Source: Metaphire vulgaris (Eukaryota > Annelida > Clitellata > Crassiclitellata > Megascolecidae). From it: a stretch of DNA of 64,000 nucleotides. The translations under genes and the position numbers were made by a program. The notes beneath the pieces are model-generated. The model had not been told where the DNA came from, searched no databases, and saw only the letters and a program-made list of their open reading frames with translations. The stretch covers positions 5,787,220 through 5,851,219 of the forward strand of contig CM030856.1 in the NCBI GenBank assembly GCA_018105865.1, given 5' to 3'. Shown here in pieces: positions 24,732 to 36,797 of the stretch. Position 1 is the stretch's first letter, and each line of letters starts with the position of its first letter.

Positions 24732-24768
24732 ATTCTTTATATATATTTTGATAAGATTTCAATAGCAC

Positions 24769-24815
<47 letters not shown>

Positions 24816-25487
24816 GATTATTTAACGAGACGCTACATGTCGTTCTTATTATAGGCTGCTTAGTTAAGGACGACTTGGTAACTTTCGTAATGATGTTAAT
24901 TTATTGAGAAAAGGTTATTGCTTTTTTCTTAAATCATGTCTTTGTAAAAAAAACTGTTTCCTGGATTCTTATGCAGCCTATGCGTCTAGCCCCCAAACAT
25001 TTAAGCAAATCTTTTGAAAGGTAACAGCAGCTACTGACCCCCTACCAAAGGGTAGGCCTATATTGGTGGAGTATAAAGTTCTGCAGATAATTAACCGATG
25101 CTGAAAAGTCAGCACACCAAAATGGCAAAAAACAACTGCCAAAACTAAGGACAGGATTATCAAGGGGCCCGTAGGCCCCTAGACCCATTCATTCAATTTA
25201 ATGGCAAGATACACTGTAGGGCAATGCAATGAATTAGTTTAGCGCTCGTTTTTCACCCTTCTATTCTCCATTATTAATTATTACCGAGAACCAGGAACTT
25301 ACAGACTGGTCTCTGGATTTTCAACTACATATAGGTAGCCTATTACCACTGACGTGATTTTTGACCAGTTCTAACTCTGTGATTCTACTATTATAGACTG
25401 ATGCAGATTCATTATTAGAATGGCGTTAATTTTCCGCTAAAGAAGTTTACGATTGAGTGGTAGATTGATAGGTTGGCTGCATGGTTG

Positions 25488-25664
25488 CAGTGGCGTCATT
25501 TCACACTTTTCTTGGGGGGAGAGTAATCTTTTGACCAATTTTGGGCAAATTTTTGTCAATTTCTGGCGATTTTTTTGCGCACTTCACATTTATTGACACA
25601 TTATCTCTTCGTTTCCTTGGCGGGGGGGGGGGGCACAACCCCTGGCCCCCAAATGACGCCGCTG
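25488..25664. mobile_element. CAGTGGCGTCATTT element
   Basis: The ends CAGTGGCGTCATTT and AAATGACGCCGCTG are inverse. The interior TTTGACCAATTTTGGGC and TTCGTTTCCTTGG recurs at 63145-63322. Confidence 0.68.
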
Positions 25665-26292
25665 GTTGGTCGTCGTTTAATGCGCGTGAATTAGATCTAT
25701 CTGCAGCACTCTGATACAAGTCCTCGATGTCTTGTTGTGTCCTGCCGGAGCAGCCATCCCCTCTGGCTACTGGAAGCAGCTTTCTCCTTCCCTGTGCTAC
25801 TCTAGCGTGATACCAAAACACAGGAGGGATTTATTTCCCCCTCGCTTTTTTAGGAAACATGTTCTTTCTTCCCCCTCCCCCCATCTGTGGCCGCCCTCTG
25901 GTGTCCTGTAAGCCTGCGACCAACCGGTTGTTGTTCATGTTTTGATAATTGTGTGCGGCTGCCTTGTCAGGTATCTGTTATAGGAACGCTTCTTAATGAT
26001 AGACAGCTACACCTATTAGCTTCACTATACTAGCATGTCAGAGCACAGTGAAATTTGATGCATTTCACAGAAAATTTTAACTCGTGCTCAGTGCTGGCGG
26101 ACATGTAGCTGCCCGAGAAATAAAGTATCCGAATTTTTAACCTCAGCTTGAAAATGAAGCATTAACGATTTGAAAGTGAACAATTCGCTTAAAGTTGGCG
26201 CTAGAGAAATGCAGAAAATATATAGGCCTACAATAATAGGACGATACTAAACGCTGTGGTGAAGCTAATTTATTTTCGTCCGTATTCTCCAG

Positions 26293-26615
26293 ATGGCGCT
26301 AGTTCCAAAACGAAAATCCAACACTCCCGACTACTTCTGGACGGACTTTCATAGTAAAGCCATAAGTAAAGTAAAAGTAAGTATTATGTACCTTCATCAA
26401 TTGTACCATTTGTCAAAATGGCCGGGATTATTCGTTGAAAGAGAATTCCTCGTTGAAAGAGATCGAAAAGAAGAAGAAGAAGAAGACGCAGATGGAGAGG
26501 AAGAAGAAGGAGGCGGAGAAGGAGGAAAAGAACAGGAAGAAGAATTCGAGGCGGATGAGGACATGGAAAAAGAAGAGGACGCAGAAGAAGAAGGAGAAGA
26601 AAAAGAACAAGACAG

Positions 26616-26648
<33 letters not shown>

Positions 26649-26874
26649 CGACGACGACGACGACGACGATGATGATGATGATGATGATGATGATATCACT
26701 AATTATTTTGACCGTGTTATACATTTAACGGATTTTGGTCCGAATCATGGAGGGCGCCACAAGTCAAATATTGGGTGGGCCAACATGGCCTGTTTGAAAT
26801 TGGACAATGCAAGGACTAGTGCTACAGTAGGCTATAGATGTGCAAAAATTCGGAAGAGTGATGAAATGAATTAA
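26293..26874 (+). CDS. Acidic ORF of unknown status
   Basis: An open frame of 193 codons starting at ATG right after TATTCTCCAG. The first 28 codons (ALVPKRKSNTPDYFWTDFHS and ISKVK) look like normal protein and end at AAA|GTAAGT, a good donor. The rest is mostly GAA/GAG and GAT repeat giving Glu and Asp runs, and its tail enters a repeated sequence that recurs at 27.1 kb. It may be a short real exon (26293-26376) followed by repeat. No family recognised. Confidence 0.25.
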
Positions 26875-27510
26875 AACCACATATTCTTGTGTCCCCATCT
26901 TTGCTGTGTCAAAACGTACTAGAATTGTCAATATATTCTGTCTCAGTTTTATTCTAGAGCTTTCAAAATGCCACGAAAAATAATGAGCCATTTGAAACGA
27001 CACCATACAAAGTCTTTCAGAAATCTATTTTCTGTCAGGTTTTATAGACCACTAAAATATAAAATCGATACCCTGTTTGAAATTGGACAATGCTAGTGCT
27101 ACAGTAGGCTATAGATATGCAAACATTCAGAAGAGTGATGAAACGAATTAAGACCATGGAGGGCGCCACAAGCCAAATATTGGGTGGGCCAACATGGCCA
27201 ATATTTCATAGTCAAGACAGCGCAGCGAGAAATTCTTGCCGTTACGATCAATCGATCATTGAAAAAACACAGTTGCATGGTTATATAAATATAATAATTT
27301 TGAATGGTCTTCCACATCTGTGACACCTGAATTACATATGGCAATATTATGCCAATATATTGAGGATTTGGGGTTATTAGTTCCACAAAATTTTGTAATT
27401 TGCCAATTGAAATTTGGTGAGCCAAACACATTGTGGCCCATTGGGTCTAAATATTGGATGGGCCATGGCCCACCTGGCCCACCCTGTTGCGCCCCCCATG
27501 GTCCGAATCT
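26745..27510. repeat. Duplicated and inverted repeat block
   Basis: ATGGAGGGCGCCACAAGTC with AATATTGGGTGGGCCAAC and TGTTTGAAATTGGACAATGC occurs at 26747 and again at 27080-27200. An inverse form (GGCGC/GCGCCCCCCATGGTCC) closes at 27490-27505. Probably a transposon with one terminal duplication. Confidence 0.5.
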
Positions 27511-28645
27511 TAGAAATCTAATATGCAAGTTAGTATGATATTTTGAGACCGAATTAAGAGCAATACTATCGACCTCAAGCTCTGTCTCTGTCTTTCTATG
27601 TATGATGTATCTCTCCCATCCTGAAGTTCCTGTCCATTTGCACGCTCCGGTTTCAAAGCGTTCTCTCTAAACGAAATGGCTTTTTATTCATTTCCCTCTC
27701 GATGTAATTGAAACGGCAGCGTTTCTGAGTGTTGGCTTCAAAAGGCGCTATATAAATTGTCTGTATTATTACATTACCGATTGGTAAATTACTTGACCAA
27801 TTGGTAATGCATACTTTCTATTATGAAAGACCTTCAGATATAGTATGCATACAATCAGACTGGGGTGTGTGGGGTGGTCTATAAAACGCTGGTTCAGGCG
27901 TACCTCGAAAGCGGACCCGAACTAAGCTATTACTGTGCTCGAAATTTGATACGGGTACTGAACCGCTGGCAAGGCCTAAGTGTCCCACTGACCCCCGAGG
28001 TCGCCACCGCCGCCGCCGCGCGACTCTGCGGACACATCTAGCGGTCTTCAAGGCCGTTGGCAAGGTCGCCCGGTGCAGAAATCGAATGACGATTAATACC
28101 TAGATTCCGACAAAAGGTTTGGTCCACTTCTTTCAGCAGCCGAGCGACAAATCATCGACGGAAATCGGTTGAACACAACGAGCCCCGGTGCATGTAAAAT
28201 GAACGAACAAACTCCACACAGCGATGGTAATTGTCGTCTACTAATTTAAAAGGAACGATCAGATAAATGATTTAAAGTCCAATTTAAAAAATGGTGTAAG
28301 TGCGAATCGGAGAAACGCTAAAAACTGAAAATTTTAAATTAAAATGCATGGTTTTCTTCAATTTTCTGATTTTCTTAAATATCCAATCTGTCGTTTGTGG
28401 TTTATATAGCGAACTAACTGCTCTAAAAACTAAGATATGAGCTCATGGTTCAGTGGTTCTCACACAGGGCAGTCCCTATACTGAACCACTTTAAACCTTG
28501 TTATATTATATTATATTATATTATTATTATGGCATTGCTGCCTGGTTGCATGAGTTGCAAAATCATAAATATACGATAAAGCTCAATTTCGATGTAATTT
28601 TTAGTAGACCTAAAGTTAGTTCCGCACTCGAGCAAGGGGCTGGAG

Positions 28646-28775
28646 GATGGCAAAGTGGGTTACGTGCTGGGGCGTCAGGCTGACGGAGCGGGTTCAAGCC
28701 CCGTTAGTGCCCCTAGTGACTTTCACACAGGCAGTAATGCCTCCTAAGCCACTTTCAATCACGCTAAGCGTAAAT
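28646..28775 (+). mobile_element. tRNA-derived SINE, copy 1
   Basis: TGGCAAAGTGGGTTACGTG resembles a pol III A box, and GGTTCAAGCCC at 28691-28701 is a B box with the right spacing for a tRNA. GTCAGGCTGACGGAG lies between them. The tail has TTCACACAGGCAGTAATGCC. It is a tRNA-Ser/Leu-like SINE, not a functional tRNA (no acceptor stem closure). Confidence 0.7.
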
Positions 28776-29125
28776 TTATGATACTTTACGTTCAAAAATT
28801 CAGTCAACTAACGTTGACCCGCCCGTAAAACTCAGTACAGGCCTATTCAACTGCCGAGTGCTGACGATAAGTGCAACAAAACCCGGTCTTTTTCTCACAA
28901 CATCTTCACGTGGAGTGTCCAATTGCTCACGTGTCAAATTACGGAATTAATTATTTGCACTGCGTGTAACGTTGCTATGATTTACTGCAGGGTTTCCCCA
29001 AGTGTGTTCCGCGGATAGAAGGGTTACGCGATAAGGATACAAAATCTAAAAAATATTATTGGGTACGGGTATAGGGTAGGCATTTTGCTGCACCCGCACA
29101 TCTCTAACACAAGAAGGATGCGGAG

Positions 29126-29431
29126 CAGTGGCGGTTCTAGGATTTCTTGGTGTGTATGTGTGTGTGTGTGGGGGGATGAAATGAATTCATAGGAAGTTGA
29201 GGGGTTGAAAAGAGAAGAAAAAATCAATAAACTGCGCCGAAAATGCTGACAAAGGAAAATGTCCCCTAATTTTGCTACACTTTTACCGAAAAATAGGCTG
29301 ACAAGCAAAAAAAGGTCATCCGCAGCTTCTCCCCCGTAGTTTTACTAGACTTTTACCCAAAAATAGGTTTCACAGGCAAAAAGTCCGGTGGGGATGCACA
29401 CCCACTCATCCCCCACGTTGAACCGTCACTG
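29126..29431. mobile_element. hAT-like MITE, family B
   Basis: The left end is CAGTGGCGGTTCTAGG and the right end TTGAACCGTCACTG. It holds a short GT repeat near the left end. The flanks agree at six of eight bases. Confidence 0.65.
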
Positions 29432-30799
29432 GTGCAGAGTAAAGAGAGAATCCGAAATGTGTAGAAAATTTCTAGACGACATGAACCTGAGGTTTGCGAA
29501 AATGCGAAAATGGAAGGCAAAATCGTTATCTTATCTAGGCTAAGCATTTTGTCAAATATTCGCAGAATTTTATCAATAGCCAACTAAAGAAACTGCTTGG
29601 AATCCATAAATTTTATCTTCCATTTCTTCGTATTCGCCTTTTCAACAATTAACCAATTAAGTTTCTAGGGTCATTGCATCAGAGATACCACGGCATGGAT
29701 GCCCACTTTGATTAAGTATTCGTGCATCAAAGGACGAAGTATGCAGCCGTAAATATGAAAAAGGTTATCCTTTGGATAGGCCTCTGTGACCGCCCCCCCG
29801 CATTTTTCTGACTTGGTGAGTGCCTGCTGCTTCTGGAATAGGGAACTGCATAGGTCAAAATTCGACCGTACGTATCATAGGTATAAACACGTGTAAAATA
29901 CGCGTAAATTTTGTTGACATATTATACGTATGATACGCCTATAGTTCCAGTGAACGTAACGTACGCTCGAATCTTGGAACTATATAGGTTGGGAGTTGTC
30001 AAAAGAACGTCGACTATAAATCACGGGCTGCTGCGCTGTGACTGCGGGTGAACACTGCATGGGGGCGGGCAAGCGCTGTGAAGTTTGCTCGGCAACACGG
30101 CCTCGTGTTTTAATGCTCGATATGGCGGCAATAAAACGTCGCGAACTGAGCGTAAAATGTCAGCGTGTGACCGCTGCTTCCGTGCCCGACGGCTGAACTA
30201 CTCTCTAACACACATAACTGAAGAAAAATAACAATCAAAAGTATTAGACATGATCAGATTCAGGGAAGGCGCCAAACAGGCACCGGCAAAGTCCTCATAA
30301 GCGGGGCGGGGGTCGGCTGACGCAGTGGCTTACAGCCGAAGGATAATACTTTTGTGTTTGCATCTACACACCACACGTCCACCTTTCTTGGAGGCCCGAA
30401 TATTTATTCTGCGCGGGGGGTGGGAAGGGGCACAGGTAGGTCCCTGTCCTGATTAAATCATGATTTAGTGTCGTCAAATTTATTCAACTTATGCACATTT
30501 TCTAGTTTTACCGACGAAGCTATATATATAGCTAACCGGTTTTTATGTACAGTGCTACCAATGTTTGGCCTACTTAACACCTTCGCTGTTGTCTCTTTCT
30601 TACTTACTAGACCTTGAAATCAGATCCGATTTTTAATGCCCTGTGTCGTGGAAGAGCGACCAGTACAGTTCGAAAATAAAAGTGTCAGGGCTTTTAGAAC
30701 CGACACCGATTGTAAGACAATTTTAAGCAACGATAAAAGTCCGAAACGGCATTAAACGCACGCAGAGTGGCACTCAACGACCTTGGAGCGAAGCCCTGA

Positions 30800-30955
30800 A
30801 GATGGCAGAGTGGGTTGGTTAAGTGCTGGAACGTCAGGCTGACGGAGCGGGTTCAAGCCCCGGTAGTGCCCCCTCCAGTGGCTTTCACACAGGCAGTAAT
30901 GCCTTCTAAGCCACTTTAAATCATGCTAAGCTTAAGTTTAAGTTTAAGAAATAAA
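30800..30955 (+). mobile_element. tRNA-derived SINE, copy 2
   Basis: The same unit as at 28646: ATGGCAGAGTGGGTTGGTT (A box), GGTTCAAGCCCC (B box), TTCACACAGGCAGTAATGCC and a TTTAAG-repeat tail. Confidence 0.72.
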
Positions 30956-30982
30956 TCAGTTTTCCAAATGCAACGACGTTTC

Positions 30983-31156
30983 CAGGGGCGTATCGAAGGG
31001 GGGTATATCGGTATATATACCCCCAAAATCAGTCTACCTTACAGTTTTTTGTGTGGTTTATATGTGGTTATATGTAGTTTATATGGTTTATAGTTAAGGT
31101 TTATGCCTCCCCAAACATTTATACCCTCCCAAATCAAATTCCTGGCTACGCCCCTG
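30983..31156. mobile_element. hAT-like MITE, family C (CAGGGGCGTA ends)
   Basis: The ends CAGGGGCGTATCGAAGG and GGCTACGCCCCTG are inverse-related. A perfect 8-bp duplication GACGTTTC flanks it. The interior has GGTATATATACCCCC and TATGTGGTTATATGTAG. Confidence 0.8.
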
Positions 31157-32460
31157 GACGTTTCCATGACGACGCGGTGTCTCTGTCCAAATTGTATAGC
31201 GCTCTGTTTACTTATCGAGTGACACTTGAAATGCTGCACGATCTGGAAAAGAAGTCCCTATGTGCCGTGGTAGGGGCAGCAAATGGCTGCCTCCAAGCGA
31301 GACTTTCTTCCAACAAATGTCATCGGTAGAAACGCTTTATAGAATTTTAGGGTTTAACCTGACACATTCAGTCCGATATTTCTGCATGGCTGGGACACTC
31401 ATTGTGCTACAGTCCATATTTTCCTTCTTACTAAAATTTCCCTTTTGACTCAGAACCAGCAGATACAGTGTTTACCGTTAACCCCTTAACCGTGTATTTA
31501 TCTGTAACTCAATGCAAAATGGACGGATATATCCGGAATCCCCAGTTAAGGGGTTAAACGACAGTCTGTTGGAATACACAAATGTCAGACACACGGATCG
31601 GATGTGCATATAGCCGCGCGTTAATACTATATAGCGGACATTAATCTTAATAGCCATTGTACGGATGTCGTAAAGCGACGTTTACGCTGAAGCAAATTGA
31701 TATCTAGGCCTATGCTGTGTTTTGGAAATACAAGGCATATTGTGCAGCTCTGTATGCACGTAGTGCATGGTTTCAGCCGAAGGAATTAAATACATAAACA
31801 AATGCGACGCATTTAAACAAGGACCGAGCGAAGTCAGTAACGGTAAAATGGATGATTTGGTAACTATAGGGGGGAGGGTATATCGGTATATATACCCTCC
31901 AAAATCCAAACTATAACTATATAACTAATATAACTATATTTGGTAACTAGGCATAGGCGACCTATAGCAGCGATAAGCTTATTTTAGTTTTGCTAATAGT
32001 TTTAGTTTTTATTTTTATGTCGTTTCATTTTAAGCAGATAACTGTCAAGCGGGACCGATTGGAATTGCGTTAACATCCAATGATTCAATTCAGGAAAAGA
32101 GCATTCGAGGGAACGAACGAAAGCGATATAGCCTAGGCCTACTTGAGCAAACAGCGTAAACCAACAGCGTCGAATTTACAAACACTGTGAAAACTCGACT
32201 CCGAAAGAACGAGAAACAGTTTATGAAACGCGATCAGAGACTCAATCGACTCTCAAGTTCTAGATTTGAAAACGTCTCTTTGACCTGCTCTTGAGTTGAG
32301 TCACCCCTGCTAGAGTCTTCTCTGCTTCGTCCGTTCAAAATTTAATCCTATAACCAACAAGGTTATTGCCTAAAATTTTTGTGCGCGGGTGGAAATGGGC
32401 ATAGCACCACGGAGACTCAGACTTTATAGCAGATGTCTCAATGTGTGTGTGTATATATAC

Positions 32461-32655
32461 ATGGGCGTCGGCAGAAATTTTTTCGGGGGTGTGTAAAACA
32501 GGGCCTTGTGACTAAAGAAATGAAAAACTTTTCCAGGGGTGCAAAACAAAGTTTTGTGACGAAAGATACAAGTAACTTTACTTTATTTCATAACGCCACA
32601 ATTTTTCCAGGGGGTGCAATTGCACCCCATTGCGCCCCCTCCGGACGCCCATGTA
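32461..32655. mobile_element. ATGGGCGTC inverted-repeat element
   Basis: ATGGGCGTCGGCAGAAATTT at the left and CCGGACGCCCATGT at the right are near-inverse. Between them are GTGCAAAACAAAG-type repeats. No coding sequence. Confidence 0.5.
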
Positions 32656-33659
32656 TATATATGGGGGGCATAGACCAGGGATATTTCTGAGATTGTGAAT
32701 TTGGGGAGTGTCGACCTCAATTTGGGGGTGTCCGGAGCTAATTAGTATGCATTTTGTATGCATACCATTGTCACATTGCCCTTTGGGGGGTGTCGAACTC
32801 AAATTGGGGTGTTGGGGGGAGGTGTTAGGGGGTGTAAAACTATCCCTGGCATAGACTTTGCTATATATATATATATGCGTTAAAAATGATTAAAGACAAC
32901 GACCATCGTCATCATAAATGAGTAGTTGTACTATCTTTTAAAACAATTTATCATGGCAATATTTACAAAAAAATTAAACGCAAATTCAACGTCTTCATTA
33001 AATTTGAAAAGGAGTTGCTTAGATTATAGTATACATTGTGTTTTAAGCAGCGTTCACTCGTTGCCATTACATACATGCTACTTGCGTTTGTCCAGATGAA
33101 TTAGGCCTATTTCGAAAATATTTACCCATATATAGTCACACAGAAATGCATGCAGTCAGATATGCATAACAACAAGCTGGATGCGGTAGGTTTACACTGA
33201 ACAGAAGTCTTTCTATCTCACTTGTCTCTGTCTCTATGTCTCTGTCTGTCTGTCTCTGTTTGTCTCTGTCTAGGCTATATCTCACTTGTTTGTCTGCATG
33301 TCTGTCTCTGTCAATCAGTTCATTTACTTATCAAGCGACTGTAAAGCTGGGAGCGGTTCTTAGCAGAAATACACGAGGCGCTATAGAAGTCCTTTATTAC
33401 GTTACATTACTAGTTTCAACCTGTAGTATTGGCCTGTATAGTCAGAAGTTCTTTTCCGGGCTTGTCTTTTTGTGCGTAAAGACAGAGCGATCAGGCGTTT
33501 CATACTGTTTGAAATTCATGGAAAAATCTACTTTTCTAGCGGGGGGCTGAGTCGACTACGTGTAGCGCCGAGTTGATAGGCCTAATGTGATGAGGTTGAA
33601 AGTGAACAGATTGGCGTCAAACTGGCGGATTAGTTAATTTCCGCAGACGTGGGTCGGAG

Positions 33660-33855
33660 ATAGAAATGGGTCGATGGGTCACATGGAAATGGGTCAATGG
33701 TCACATAGAAATGGGTCAATGGGTCACATTAATTAAAATGGGTCAATGGGTCATATTCAAATGGATCAATTCAATTAAAAAGAGACTGACCTTCAAATGT
33801 CAATATATATAAATGTATCATATTCAAATGGATCATATAGTCATAAATGGGTCAA
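33660..33855 (+). repeat. Minisatellite, AAATGGGTCAATGGGTCACAT unit
   Basis: About seven imperfect units of roughly 19-25 bases (GAAATGGGTCAATGGGTCAC and variants), running into a long TA-rich array. Confidence 0.8.
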
Positions 33856-33931
33856 ATATATATATGCAAGAGATATATAAATGACATATATATATGCATT
33901 TAGGATATATATATATATATATATATAAATG

Positions 33932-33973
<42 letters not shown>

Positions 33974-34034
33974 TATATAAATGTATATATATATACATAT
34001 ATATATATATATGGATATATATATATATATATAG

Positions 34035-34068
<34 letters not shown>

Positions 34069-34070
34069 CA
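33855..34070. repeat. TA-rich array
   Basis: Some 215 bases of ATATAT with TATATAAATG interruptions, directly downstream of TGF-beta ligand exon 2 on the - strand. Confidence 0.9.
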
Positions 34071-34212
34071 AATATCATTGAATATCAAATATCATTGAAA
34101 TCCGATTTTCTCTGTCGTATGACTAGAATTGGACTCAGTTGTTCCGTTTTCCCTAGATTTCGTTTCGCAATCCTCTGTCCTGACTCCGACTCCTGACTTG
34201 TTGACACGAAAC

Positions 34213-34655
34213 CTGTTCGAAGTTTCCTCCTCCCCTCGTCCTTTCTCTCCTCATCCTCCTCGTCTTCGTCTTCATCATCACGACGTCAACGTCATTCGAC
34301 CGCCGGTCGTAGACGAGGCGCAGACGGAGGATCTTGTCCGCGGAACCGACCGCCTCTCTGATCCATCCGCGGACCAGCAGCACCTTCACCCACCTCGTTC
34401 TGCGGACGCGAAATACGGACTTCGTCATCTGCTGCGCGTTCCCGTCGTCGGTCATTGCCGTTACCGTGTCCGCGTACACTTCTATGGAGACGCGGCGCAC
34501 TTCCTGCGCGCTGCGGTGACCTAGATTAGGCCGTCTCTGATTGGCTGGTCGGATGTAGCGCAGCAGCAGCATAAGCTCCGCCCCCTCCATCCGGTCTGGC
34601 ATCGTGTAATTATGCAGCGAAAACTGGACACGAGCGTCACTTCTACGAGTTGACA
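34213..34655 (-). CDS. TGF-beta-like ligand exon 2: propeptide core
   Basis: The acceptor is TTGTCCTGTTTAG and the donor GAACAG|GTTTCG; 443 bases. It encodes RVQFSLHNYT, GAELMLLLRYIRP, VRRVSIEVYADT, RWVKVLLVRGWIREAV, then KILRLRLVYDRR. The alternating hydrophobic pattern and the W...REAV segment fit the TGF-beta propeptide fold. The end is basic (TKTRRMRRERTR) and could hold a furin-type RxxR site, but part of it is GAC/GAG repeat. The GC content is far above the surrounding DNA. The opposite strand is also open here and is a shadow. Confidence 0.74.
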
Positions 34656-34898
34656 CTAAACAGGACAAAAGTAGACCTATGTAAAATTTACACGAAGATT
34701 ATGTAGCGCAGTGATTAAAAACACTGAAACTAGTTATAGATTATTTCAGTTTATATCTTTCCGTTTTTCATCTCTAAATCATCTAAATGCTTTTCAATTC
34801 TTGTTGGTCTTTTGCGGATGGATTTGAAGTAGGCTAGGCCTACCATCGAGTGAGAAACTTGGGTATTAGAACTGGCGCTATAGAAGTGCATGATTATA

Positions 34899-34958
<60 letters not shown>

Positions 34959-36698
34959 GGCCTTCTTCTCTGAGCTTTTCATTGAAAGTATACCCAGGAA
35001 TAAAATGTTTAAACTCTATTTAGTGACGACGTTTTTGCTTGTTGGACTTTTTTAGAACGTTAAAGTTTCAAAGAATCACAAAACATGGGGGGAATAAATG
35101 ATACTATATGCCCACCCCCACTTCCACCCTAATCAAATTTCTGGCTACGCCCCTGGTGATAGGAATTGAAATTACTGAATTGTCGTAGAGATATTCGCGA
35201 AATTGTGCTTAGCACCACTTTTATGACCACGAAGGAAAGCACAGTATAGACGCGATTTCCACACAGAACCGGATAAATGCCAAGCGCTTGGACGCTGAAG
35301 AGCGGTACAACGTGTCCCACTACAATCAGTCAAACGATATTAAAATTTTCGAAAAGCTATGACCACGATATAAGCAAAGAAGCTAAGTCGTAAAAGCTTG
35401 ATAATTCTTAAACTAAATCAAGACGGCAGACCTACTATTAATTATGTTTCTCTCCTCTGAAACCATTCGGCTTCCAGGCAACGGCGACTAGCGGTACACA
35501 TGGGGGCCCGGAGGGCCGTGCCCCTATTGAATGCTTGCCCTCCAGTGGCCCCTATTGGGACCCTCTACTTACTACTATATACCTATCAACAAATGGTTGG
35601 TCTCCATGCTTAGAAGTTGCCACCCCAACGCCCCCACTTGCCAAATCTTTGATTGTCACTGCTTCCAGTCTCGGGCACTCTTCCATTTGGGATGCTTCCA
35701 TAAGCGGAAGGTAATCGGAAGGTATATAGGTTGGTATATAGGAAGGCATATAGGTTGGGCTCCCCACATTTTCATCTAAGTTTTCGGCAATGTTTGAAAC
35801 TGTTTCTGTTTGATCCAATCACACACGAAAATCAGAGGAAAGAAGGCATGCAACAGAGGCGTAGCCAGGAATTTGATTTGGGAGGGTATAAATATTGGGT
35901 GAGGGGTACAAACCTTAACTATAAACCATATAGACTACATATAACCACCTATAAAACTCATAAAAAACTTGAAGGTAGACTGATTTTGGGGGGTATATAT
36001 ACCGATATAACCCACCCCCCGTCGCTACGCCCCTGGCACGCAACACTATAGGCATATGGACGTCAAATCTACAGGTTTCACCTATAGCACATCCCTTCCC
36101 TTTTTCCACAAAACAACTGCATCCATTTTGCATTGCAGCATTTGGTTGACAGGACTCGATCTGAAATGCATTCTTTGTTAGCTATTTTATTGCTTTGATG
36201 AAATAAGATAACCCGAGCAGCCTTCTAAGTGGTTCAGTAGGACAAGGACTGTGTGGCTCGCCCACGCCTCAATCGAATTAATTACGGTTTTATTATTTTT
36301 CTCCGATCGAATTCAACGCGTGACTTCCGCGCCTTCTGCAAATGGAGGGTCGCTGAGAATTCGATCAATAATTAGTAATAAAACAGGTAATCGACCACCG
36401 CAGGTAGCCCTACAGTTTGCTTTTTAAAGTTGAAAGTTTGAATTCGTTAATCACCTTAACAAAAAAAACACTTGCGTTTGCTAATCGGTCCCAAAAACAC
36501 TCATAGTTGACACAGGTCAGTTGTGGCTGGCAGTCGAGCTCAAACACACAGTGTCTTGTCAATGACCTTGAATGATCCGGCTGAGAAGTAAAATGCAGTC
36601 CATTCTGCGACTCTTCCAAGACCATAATGTGGATGAATGACCGGGTGGAACATAGTGGTTCTCACACTGGCCGATCCTACTGAACCACTCTAAACCCC

Positions 36699-36797
<99 letters not shown>

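Larger units (their letters stand above)
23012..34212. other. Region between RYK and the TGF-beta ligand exons
   Basis: Apart from the listed elements, SINEs, the acidic ORF and arrays, there are repeat tails such as GGCGCTATATAAATTGTCTG (27740) and GGCGCTATAGAAGTC (33380), and unassigned AT-rich DNA. I looked for a C-terminal TGF-beta cysteine pattern on the - strand and saw none. Confidence 0.6.

Noticed and set aside
25501..25821. - strand open frame with RRKLLPVARGDGCSG, considered as the TGF-beta mature domain
   Set aside because: It lacks the spaced cysteines and the YCxGxC motif, and overlaps a transposon.
27821..28063. Arg-rich - strand open frame, considered as a furin site and mature ligand
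   Set aside because: The basic run comes from a GCC repeat and there is no cysteine-knot pattern.
28690..28702. Functional tRNA gene
   Set aside because: The A and B boxes are present but the stems do not close, and a second copy with the same tail shows a SINE.
34129..34524. 131-codon open frame on the + strand
   Set aside because: It is the shadow of TGF-beta propeptide exon 2, which has matching splice sites and family pattern on the - strand.
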